From Bugula neritina (lineage: Eukaryota > Bryozoa > Gymnolaemata > Cheilostomatida > Bugulidae), in NCBI GenBank assembly GCA_964035545.1, contig OZ037772.1, positions 3,294,501 through 3,358,500 of the forward strand: a stretch of 64,000 nucleotides of DNA, written 5' to 3'. Of the stretch, positions 1-8,793 are shown piece by piece; positions within the stretch are counted from its first letter, which is position 1; each line of letters opens with the position of its first letter. The position numbers and the translations under genes are program-made. The notes beneath the pieces are model-generated. The model had not been told where the DNA came from. It did not search any database and worked only from the letters and a program-made list of their open reading frames with translations.

Positions 1-454
1 ACTATACTATAGATATACTATGCTATAGATATACTATACTATAGATATACTATGCTATAGATATACTATGCTATATATATACTATACTATATATATACTA
101 TGCTATAGATATACTATACTATAGATATACTATACTATAGATATACTATGCTATAGATATACTATACTATAGATATACTATGCTATAGATATACTATGCT
201 ATAGATATACTATACTATATATATACTATACTATATATATACTATGCTATAGATATACTATACTATAGATATACTATACTATAGATATACTATGCTATAG
301 ATATACTATACTATAGATATACTATACTATAGATATACTATGCTATAGATATACTATGCTATAGATATACTATACTATAGATATACTATACTATAGACAT
401 ACTATACTATAGATATACTATACTATAGATATACTATGCTATAGACATACTATA
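1..454. repeat. 16-bp AT-rich satellite array
   Basis: The array repeats a 16-bp unit close to atactatactatagat, alternating with a variant in which 'tactat' becomes 'tgctat'. It runs off the left edge of the window, so its full length is unknown. No coding capacity is seen. Confidence 0.95.
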
Positions 455-580
455 CAGTACTAATATATATACTACACAGTACTAATATATATACTATACA
501 GTACTAATATATTATATACTATACAGTACTAATATATTATATACTATACACAGTACTAATATATTATATACTATACATAA
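455..580. repeat. 22-27-bp satellite array (acagtactaatatat)
   Basis: Five or so units begin with acagtactaatatat and end with atactat. It is a separate array directly next to the 16-bp satellite and ends about 17 bp before an exon of the valyl-tRNA synthetase relic. Confidence 0.9.
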
Positions 581-2271
581 TATATAATACAAGTACCTCT
601 ACAGCCTTGGCTGCCATATCGTCACATGCCACATATCACTGTGGTTTGGGTATCGGCTCAATGATATCTTTAGATCGACTATAACACAAGAGAACACGTT
701 GTGGAGGTCATTGTTAACAGACAGACTCACATAGTAACAGTTCAACTCAACAGCATTGTAAAATATAGTGGATATGTTAATGGAGCTATTCTTTAGGAGA
801 ACAAGAGAGGACAACTTCTATTACATCGAGATCTGCAGCTATGAGTCATTTTACTTAATTTAATACACAAAGCTATATACCTCTAGCTTTTAGCTATTGT
901 TCACAGTTGAGCTGCTAATTCAACATTTTAATGTAAGAAACTATACACAATAGCAGCTAAACTGTGAAAATAGCTAAGAACCAGATATATGGTGTGTACT
1001 AAACTAAGTAAAATGACTCACAAGTAAACATGACTAGAAAAAGTTCAGGATCTAACTGGACGTGTATGAAGAAAATGTAATGGAACCTGTAGAAATCTAA
1101 CAAATTGGGATAAAATTGTAGAGAGAAGACGACTCACCTACATACAGGAACTACCATAGGGTTGTCTTCCTTTCCTTTGTATAGCCCCAAGTCTTCCAAC
1201 CTTTTATGAACACCTGCACATAAAACTTACACAGAGTATAAATTGCTAATAGGCTCACACCTGTCACCTGCTTACAAATGTCACCTGCTCACACCTGTCA
1301 CCTGTACACACCTGTCACCTGTACACAAATGGTATTAAACCACTAAAACCTATGTAGATCAATATTTTCTTGCTATTAAGTTGACTAATTGTGAAACAGC
1401 CAAAATAGGAAAATAAGACCTTGTAGTGCAGTGAGCAAGGCAAGTTCAAGCCATACAACTTCAACATGTTGCATTACAGAAGAAAGACCTGCTTCATTTT
1501 GGTAAATAACTATAAGTAATATTGGGAGTTACGCCACTTATGAGTAACAACATGGAGTTGTGTTTCTTTTCATAAACGCAAAAAGGTAAAAGTTACTTGT
1601 TCCTTCGAGGTAGCATATATAATGCAAGGAAGAACCATCTCAACTTAGAAATATGTCACACATTTAGGAGTTATGCCACCTCCTTGTCAGAAACACGGAA
1701 TACTAGTTTCACACACCTTTTCATTTCCACAAACTCGCCGAAGTCTCCACATATTAACCCGTCATCGTCAATGATTGTGAGGAAGGGGAGTTTGTGTCAG
1801 AGGCCAACGTCGTAATCCTTGGGATCATGTGAGGGAGTTATCTTCACCGCCCCTATCGACAATTAGATGGGAAGTGAGAAGCTCTGAGGCTATGAATATT
1901 ACAAACAGTACTCGTTGCTATACGAATAGACTCCAATTTAGTTCTCCCTCCGTATCTCAGTAAGGGACCTGAAACCTCAATTCATGACACAGTAGAATTC
2001 TTACCATAGCAGAATACCATATTTAACACACGGATCTGTTAATTTAAACTATTTTGTCCCAATACACATAACATAAGTCACAAAACAAAGGACCAAGCCA
2101 TTCTCATGACCTGGGGTATTTCATGAGAACTAGAAACATAAGATATAGTGGAAGCACTGCCCCAAACAAAACAAATCAAATGAAATGATAGTTTAGTGAT
2201 GGAAATAATTAGTTAATAGTCTTTGAAAATAGTTGGGCCGGTCAACTTCTGAAATTACCATGTAAGAAACA

Positions 2272-3290
2272 CAACAGGCTATGAATATACAGGACAACAG
2301 GCTATGAATATACAGGACAACAGGCTATGAATATACAGGACAACAGGCTATGAATATACAGGACAACAGGCTATGAATATACAAGACAACAGGCTATGAA
2401 TATACAGGACAACAGGCTATGAATATACAGGACAACAGGCTATGACTATACAAGACAACAGGCTATGAATATACAGGACAACAGGCTATGAATATACAGG
2501 ACAACAGGCTATGAATATACAGGACAACAGGTTATGAATATACAGGACAACAGGCTATGAATATACAGGACAACAGGCTATGAATATACAGGACAACAGG
2601 TTATGAATATACAGGACAACAGGCTGTGAATATACAGGACAACAGGCTATGAATATACAGGACAACAGGCTATGACTATACAGGACAACAGGCTATGAAT
2701 ATACAGGACAACAGGCTATGAATATACAGGACAACAGGCTATGAATATACAAGACAACAGGCTATGAATATACAGGACAACAGGCTATGAATATACAGGA
2801 CAACAGGCTATGAATATACAGGACAACAGGCTATGAATATACAGGACAACAGGCTATGAATATACAGGACAACAGGCTATGAATATACAGGACAACAGGC
2901 TATGACTATACAGGACAACAGGCTATGAATATACAGGACAACAGGCTATGAATATACAGGACAACAGGCTATAAATATACAGGACAACAGGCTATGACTA
3001 TACAGGACAACAGGCTATGAATATACAGGACAACAGGCTATGAATATACAGAACAACAGGCTATGAATATACAGGACAACAGGCTAAGAATATACAGGAC
3101 AACAGGCTATGAATATACAGGACAACAGGCTATGAATATACAGGACAACAGGCTATGACTATACAGGACAACAGACTATGAATATACAGAACAACAGACT
3201 ATGAATATACAGGACAACAGGCTATGAATATACAAGACAACAGGCTATGAATATACAGGACAACAGGCTATGAATATACAGGACAACAGA
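2272..3290. repeat. 23-bp minisatellite (about 44 copies)
   Basis: Unit ggctatgaatatacaggacaaca with rare variants (gactatac, aagacaac, ggttatg). It lies in the valyl-tRNA synthetase relic, in the interval where an exon is missing. Confidence 0.97.
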
Positions 3291-3886
3291 GAACTCACAA
3301 AACCAAGATGGAGGACCTTATGATTAGTGTTTTACTTTAAGGACTTTATGCAGAGTTGTTGCCCCCTGATCAGGAAACGGCGGTAGGTGGAGGTAGGGTG
3401 CAGTAATGGAAAAATTGAGGAAAACATGTGTTCTAGATTAGAAATATAGCACAAGAAGTTATTTTCTTGAAACTTCAACCCGCACCTTAAACCAAAATGC
3501 AATAATAAAATTAAAGAACTTAGGCTATCTCAAGTTCTCCACTACTGCTCCTAAGTGAGAAAGTGAGAATAGTTAAGAATAGGGAGTTGAGAGAATACTG
3601 GAGTTATTTCAACTGGCAGCAAGAGTCAGCCATTATTACGTTGCTAAGCAACAAAGCTATTAGCGACATAGTTTCTAATCTAGTTGTGGCCACAATGATC
3701 TCTTCGTCAGAGTCTTCCACTTTATATGCAAAGGAAAGGAGAACTCCGAACTCCACTTTCTCCTTGTAGCCCGGCACAGAGAGCATAGTCCTTCCTGTCA
3801 ACTCTACTTTGTCTACCTGCAATCAGTGATACAACTCTCTCAGACTATACAGGTCAAAGGTTAAACTGTAGTGTGTGCTTCTGAGT

Positions 3887-4130
3887 CACTGCATTCCGAT
3901 TCTTCTCCATTAGTTCACATTGTGTGAGAGGAAAGGAAGCTCCTACGTATGAATTTGCGGTTGTGGTCTCATTGATGTAACTGTTACCAAACATTGCATG
4001 AGAAATCCATTCGCATAACACAAAAGCTTAGAAACATAGTGATTGCTTCACATTATGATGGATTTTTCATTGGATGTTCGGGAGGTCAATCGAACTAAAC
4101 CGCAACCACAGATCCGTTCGTATTCATCCG
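3887..4130. mobile_element. palindromic MITE at a synthetase splice donor
   Basis: The left half (3887-4041) starts CACTGCATTCC and contains atgagaaatccattcgcata. It aligns with the right end of the element at 58903-60262. The right half (about 4043-4130) is a diverged inverted copy of the same stretch. Its edge meets the coding end of the exon at 4249-4131, and no GT donor is present there. Confidence 0.7.
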
Positions 4131-5723
4131 AAGATATCAGAGATGGCAGAGTTGAGAGTACAGGACCAGTTGACCAGTCGGTTAGCTCTGTAGATTACAC
4201 CTTTCTCGTGCATTCTGATAAACGCTTCGTTCACCGCTTTCACAGATTTCTAATAAACAATTATATATTAGTCATGTGTCAAGTGTAAACTGATTGGAAA
4301 CAAGGCCTCATGATTAACCAATCATAGAGAGGATAACACACTGAGTCAGTAAACAGCCGACACGGCATATAGACTCCACTACTCAAACATAATATATGTA
4401 TAGAGAGGATAACTCCTCACCTCATCCATAGTGAACGTAGTTCGGTCCCAGTCATAAGACCCGCCCACTTTCCTCAACTGATGGTAGATTCTGTCTCCTT
4501 TTCTATAGAAATTATATAATAACACTGACCAATCGTTGTGCTGCAAAACTTAGTTATATTAGCAACTTAAATAATGAGTCCAATGATAGAGTGTGATGAA
4601 GTAAACCTATATTTAACTTTTTGTATATTCAATTATATATATAATTTTATCATATTATCGCTATTATATTATCTTATATCAAACTGTAGCAACTGCACAC
4701 CAATAAGATAAAATAAAAACTCAAACCCGAATACTAAGTCGCTATGAAATGCATGTCAGGATAAAATATTCTCTTACTGGTTCTTCCAGTCCCACACTCG
4801 TCTCACAAACTCATCTCGTTCCAAATCGTGTCGAGTTTTATTCTCTTCTCTAGCGAGTTTTTTCTCGACGACAACTTGAGTGGCTATTCCTGCGTGATCA
4901 CATCCGGGTACAAACAGTGTCACCTTCCCATTCATCCGGTGCCTGATAATACAACAGAACTGACACCTGCAGACACCTGACAACGCAAGCATATCAGACA
5001 CCTGTAGATATTCTGGAAAGGTGCTGAGAGAAATATCTGTGGTTGAAAAAACATCAATATGATAGATGAATGACTTATGCCAACCGGTACTTAACACAAA
5101 TTTTCTCAGCATTCAAAAAAGAATTAACAGGGGGATGTTCATAGCCTGTCTGTGGAATATCTCAAAGTGAGTTGGCAAGATGCCGAAATGTCATGTAATC
5201 ACCACCAGAGGAATGGTGTCTACTGTTACATGCTATAAGCTACATACACCACCAGTTTAGTGACTAGGTAAGTACGGAGTTGTCTCATCTATATGAATGA
5301 ACATCTTACCACCGAACTATCGCATCCTCAACCGCCCCCGCGAGGGCGTGTCCTAGGTGAAGAGTCCCGGTCACATTAGGGGGAGGGATCAGGATGATAA
5401 ACTTCTCTTCAGGTGTGAGTTTCAGCACATCTCTACCTGTTACAAAGCAACCAATCACATCTCTCTCGGTTACAAAGTAAAAAGCAACCAATCACAGTAC
5501 CTGTTACAACAGAGTAACAAATCACACCTCTACGTGTTAGAAGTAACCAATCATACATTATAGACTTTACTATGATGAGAAGTGTACCTTTGAGATTATA
5601 CTCAGGTTTGAAGAATCCTTCCTTCTCCCACCAAGAGTACCAGGCAGCTTCCACATAGGACGGGGAGTAAGAATCAGGCATGGGACACGTCGTGTCTAGA
5701 ATAATAGAAAACTATAAAGTATA

Positions 5724-5865
5724 GGGGAGCAGCTGTGGTCTAGGGGTTAGAGCGGCTGCCAATGAAGCACAAAGTCATGGGTTTGAACCCCGACAAAAGC
5801 CATTGGTGATGTTAGGAAGAGCATTCAGTCATAATAGCCCATGTGCCTCATCTGAATAAGTCCTT
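5724..5865 (+). mobile_element. tRNA-like SINE
   Basis: An A-box-like stretch (TGGTCTAGGGGTTAGAGCGG) is followed by a B-box-like GGGTTTGAACCCCGA about 30 bases later, as in a tRNA-derived pol III promoter. The flanks do not form a convincing acceptor stem and a tail of about 60 bases follows, so a SINE is preferred over a tRNA gene. It sits just upstream of the first synthetase exon found. Confidence 0.65.
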
Positions 5866-5990
5866 AGCCTGTTTTAACAAAAATGCTTTCCACCAGGAGT
5901 CTCTCACAAGGATGGTGACTATGCACTGATATATAAATATACTAAGTTGTAGACTAAACATACAAACTACTGACCCACTATAGTTATAGA

Positions 5991-6204
5991 TGCAATATAC
6001 GGTCCTACTTACTCGACAGTCTGTGAAAGAGTTCCCTCGTGCAGTCTTTACTTTTACTTTCACTCTCACAATAGCCAATATCCAAGCCGTACAAGCTGGT
6101 AGGAAATCCGGTAGGGAATCCGAATGCTTGTAAGGCAGTTAGCCAATCGTCTCAGGTTAGCTTGTAGCTTATCTGCTAAAGACTATAAACCGCATTATAT
6201 TCCA
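5991..6204 (-). repeat. Element H 3' LTR
   Basis: 214 bp, TG...CA in element orientation. It is nearly identical to 16106-16319. It is preceded on the element strand by the purine run AAAAGGGAGGGCA. Confidence 0.92.
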
Positions 6205-6325
6205 TGCCCTCCCTTTTATAGAGATGAACCATTTAATATTCCATGCTCCCCTTTTGGGGGTTTAATAGAAAGCAAAACATGGAATTGAGTACATAATATT
6301 CCATGCTCCCCTTTGAGGAATTTAG
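6192..6325 (-). repeat. three copies of polypurine tract plus LTR-start motif
   Basis: On the element strand a purine-rich run followed by (C)ATGGAATAT occurs three times, around 6325-6294, 6254-6231 and 6214-6192. Only the last copy leads into the full LTR. The others look like duplicates of the PPT/LTR junction. Confidence 0.75.
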
Positions 6326-6443
6326 CAGTATAAAGTAACACATGGAACTGAGTGGTTTGTTGGGCTGAGCAGTAACACCAAAATACCAATCAGCCTGATA
6401 ACACAAAATACCAACCTCTATGTACAGTACACAGTTTGGTTTA

Positions 6444-6599
6444 CCACCAAAGTGGTTTCCAAAATTGCCACCGAAGTGGACTTTAGCCTGACCACCGGAG
6501 TGGACAATAACCTGGCCACCAGAGTGGTCGTGAACTTGATCACCGAAGTGATCATCTTTAGCACCACCAGGGTGGGCTAATACTGTGCCACCAAGGTGG
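6444..6599 (-). repeat. seven tandem tetraloop hairpins, 24-bp period
   Basis: Seven palindromes of the form CCAC-NNNN-GTGG start at 6444, 6468, 6492, 6516, 6540, 6564 and 6588, exactly 24 bp apart. On the element H strand the loops read TTTG, TTCG, TCCG, TCTG, TTCG, CCTG and CTTG. The fifth unit changes both arms together (TCAC/GTGA, extended to GATCAC/GTGATC), so pairing is kept. The stretch also encodes an 8-residue repeat (xHxGGxxx) in an open frame (6646-6233), which differs from the gag-protease frame. Confidence 0.9.
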
Positions 6600-6690
6600 A
6601 CTTCCTGCGCATCCGCTTTACCAGGTGTTTGACCTAGGTCGCCCACTGGTAATTTCCCTAGCTATAACTAAGTGCTAGAAGTCACTACTG

Positions 6691-7589
6691 CTACTTCAAT
6701 GTATTTCTCCAAGAGACCAACTGAGCATCAGTGCTAACTACAGTTAACAGACTATGGTTCTTCAATTCCCTCAAACCTAGTATATTAGACTTAGAACCTT
6801 TAATAACATACAGGTTAGTTACTGTTTTCTTGAAATTGCTTTCTAAAACAACCTCAGCTTTGCCCAACACTGAGAGCTGGGAGTTGTCGGCACTCTTCAA
6901 AACTCTATCACTTTCGTGAAGCTTAAGTGCTAATGTTTTACTTGTGTCTTCAGTAATTGTAGACACATCTGCACCAGTATCTAAAACAAACTCAATATTT
7001 CTATCATTAACACTAAGATTCTGTTTCCATGTTTCAGCTCTATCGTATAGTTCACTATCAATAAATCTAACCTTACTAGAGCTGACAGCTCTAGTTCTAG
7101 GTGATCTCCAAGAAGAACTATCTTTACTATCCACTGACCATTCTCTATCTGAGCTACTACTCCTTTGACTTCTATAGTTACTTCTACTAGAGTAATCTTT
7201 GTCCTTGTAAGACCTACGCATTCTACAGTCTCTTGCTATGTGGGCATGTTTTCCACATGCATAACATCTTATTTTTGGACAATTCCTAGCAACATGCTCA
7301 GGTTTATGACAAACATAACATAAACTGTCTGAACTGCTACTACTACTACTATTACTGCTAGCTCTATGTCTACTCCTATAGCCTGGAGATTTGTGGCGAG
7401 GATAATCTCGACTACTATCTCTAGAACTATATCTACCTTTATGTCTATCATTATCATAGTAAGATGACCTTCTGTCCGTTACTCTATCAGACTTAGTTCT
7501 AACTTCAGCTATGTTAGCAAAGTTATTATTCAAATTAGAACTACTAGATCTAACCTCAGAAACCATCGCAGCAGATTCTCTAGCAATAT
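6691..7589 (-). pseudogene. Element H Gag C-terminus (two zinc knuckles) and aspartic protease
   Basis: This is the 3' part of the H gag-protease frame, cut off from its 5' part by element A. It reads an Arg/Ser-rich stretch, then two CCHC zinc knuckles (CYVCHKPEHVARNC and CYACGKHAHIARDC), another Ser/Arg-rich linker and a retropepsin-like active site (VLDTGADVST). It ends at a stop at 6691 with no polymerase after it. The knuckles would bind RNA in the particle and the protease would mature Gag. The frame itself is open; the break is the insertion at 7589/15029. Confidence 0.9.
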
Positions 7590-7893
7590 TGTGGTGGCTC
7601 GTGGAGCTACCAGCAACACAATACGCAAGGTTGCGTATTGACCCGGAACAATGTATTAGCCAATTAACTAAGCTGTTTGATAAGTAATAGTAGCCGCTTC
7701 GCGCTACTAGCTCAGTTGAGGATAGTGCTGTAAATTAAATAGACGTGCGTATCATTACTGTTGTACATTGGATTTTATTATGTATTCTGGTATTAAATAT
7801 AACAATATCTACTCGACTTAACTGGTGAAGTTTCTCTAGTGTTAAATAGACTCTCTTGGTGGCACATCAACCCTAAATCTGAAAACTATAACA
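7590..7893 (+). repeat. Element A 5' LTR
   Basis: 304 bp, TGT...ACA. It contains a perfect inverted repeat (CAATACGCAA-GG-TTGCGTATTG) near its start. It matches 14725-15028 apart from about two bases (tgttgtac versus tgttacac). Confidence 0.96.
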
Positions 7894-7894
7894 G

Positions 7895-7912
7895 TGGTGG
7901 CAGCGGTGGGAT
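7895..7912 (+). other. Primer-binding site, tRNA-Leu type
   Basis: TGGTGGCAGCGGTGGGAT starts one base after the LTR. It is complementary to the 3' end of animal tRNA-Leu (ATCCCACCGCTGCCA plus CCA). The same 18-mer occurs at the matching place in B and C. Confidence 0.9.
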
Positions 7913-7926
7913 AGTGTATATCAAAG

Positions 7927-8793
7927 ATGGAGACTGAAAACGCTGGAATGCAACCACCCCCAGTAGAAGGTGAGCGTAGAAATGCTGTTAACCCTGTAAA
8001 CTATGAAGGAGAAGAAGCTTATAGACATTACTTGAAAGCTCCCACCTTTACTGGGTCGGAAGATGTCGAACAATTTATACAAGAATTTAGAGAAGTAATG
8101 GAAGTTGCTCAATGGCCGCATAGAGTGGCCCTCATTCAATTGCGGAGAGCGGTGACGGAGCAAGCCAAGCCGTACGGAGTGGGAACGGACGTAAACGGCA
8201 TACTGGCTGCGCTGCGGGCCCGTTTTGGCACCTCCGTCATAGACGCTAGGACCAAGCTGGAGAGATTGTGCCGCACCCCGCGGACCTCGCTGCAAGAACA
8301 TGCCGCGACGGTGAAGAAGCTGGTGCAGATTGCATATAGCGATCTGCCAGCACAACACCAAGAGCGTTACACCTATGACGCCTTTGTCCAGTCCCTAAAC
8401 GACCTGGGCCTAGACCATCACCTACGAGCTAAAGGGATAACCAGAATAGAGGATGCCCTGAAGGCTGGAGAAGCTTACCTGTTGGCTACCCAAATGCATC
8501 GAGCACAGCGGAACCCACCAGTAGTTGGAGTCAGCGCTGCTCGGGCTACGACAGGCTCCGAAGCCCTCCCGCTGGAAGCCGAAGTGGACCGTATGGTAGA
8601 GATGCTGGGACAATTGGTAACCATTCTGGCCGGTGCTGGCCCCGGTCAGGCCTTGCGGATGCCCCCAACACCTGTGGGGCAAGGCTGGAGTAGCGCTGAT
8701 CAGGACCAGAGACAGAAAGGACGACCCCAATACCAGGGGGCGTTAAACTGTCACGGCCCGCGGACATTCTCCCTCCCCGCGGGCCGCAACTAA
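7927..8793 (+). CDS. Element A Gag (288 aa, zinc knuckle lost)
   Basis: The start ATG lies 14 bases after the PBS, and the N-terminus METENAG is shared with element B. The capsid-like region (APTFTGSEDVEQFIQEFRE and following) matches Gag of B and C. Where B has a CX2CX4HX4C knuckle, A keeps the length but has no zinc ligand left (GWSSADQDQRQKGR). The stop TAA at 8791-8793 lies directly behind the frameshift hairpin. Its product would form the particle. Nucleic-acid binding by the usual knuckle seems lost. Confidence 0.88.
   Translation: METENAGMQPPPVEGERRNAVNPVNYEGEEAYRHYLKAPTFTGSEDVEQFIQEFREVMEVAQWPHRVALIQLRRAVTEQAKPYGVGTDVNGILAALRARFGTSVIDARTKLERLCRTPRTSLQEHAATVKKLVQIAYSDLPAQHQERYTYDAFVQSLNDLGLDHHLRAKGITRIEDALKAGEAYLLATQMHRAQRNPPVVGVSAARATTGSEALPLEAEVDRMVEMLGQLVTILAGAGPGQALRMPPTPVGQGWSSADQDQRQKGRPQYQGALNCHGPRTFSLPAGRN
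8742..8793 (+). promoter_or_regulatory. Predicted -1 ribosomal frameshift signal, element A
   Basis: The slippery heptamer GTTAAAC (8742-8748) is in the gag frame as G-TTA-AAC. A 5-base spacer (TGTCA) leads to a perfect 10-bp stem (8754-8763 with 8777-8786) and a 13-base loop. The gag stop follows at 8791. The frame entered by a -1 slip is open and matches the start of pol in element B. GUUAAAC is the known arterivirus (EAV) slip site. Confidence 0.82.

Larger units (their letters stand above)
597..5695 (-). pseudogene. valyl-tRNA synthetase relic, nine exons, 5' and 3' ends missing
   Basis: The ancestral enzyme charges tRNA-Val. Exons in gene order: 5695-5588 ([15 protein letters not shown]), 5436-5310 ([15 protein letters not shown], the HIGH motif), 4942-4778 ([18 protein letters not shown]), 4502-4421 ([11 protein letters not shown]), 4249 to about 4131 ([19 protein letters not shown]), 3816-3668 ([19 protein letters not shown]), 1852-1717 (AVKITPSHDPKDYDVG), 1213-1138 (KEDNPMVVPVC) and 678-597 (RSKDIIEPIPKPQ). 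Exon phases agree where exons are adjacent. Defects: TGA at 1799-1797 at the usual Arg position; TGA at 638-636 replacing the Trp of KPQWYV; no donor after the 4131 exon, where MITE sequence begins; and no exon found for the roughly 45 residues between RLET and AVKITP. The KMSKS part lies outside the window. Family identity is very clear. That it is a pseudogene is inferred from the lesions. Confidence 0.9.

Noticed and set aside
599-814. 71-codon minus-strand ORF
   Set aside because: It is in a different frame from the synthetase exon at 597-678, which explains the conserved bases.
597-1852. TGA read as Trp or selenocysteine in the synthetase
   Set aside because: One TGA replaces Trp but the other replaces Arg, and other genes here use TGA as a stop, so recoding does not fit.
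2272-3290. CRISPR-like array
   Set aside because: Units are head-to-tail with no unique spacers; a minisatellite in a eukaryotic genome.
4043-4288. 81-codon plus-strand ORF
   Set aside because: It is antisense to a synthetase exon and the MITE next to it.
5734-5810. Functional tRNA gene
   Set aside because: A and B boxes are present but no acceptor-stem pairing or plausible anticodon arm; SINE preferred.
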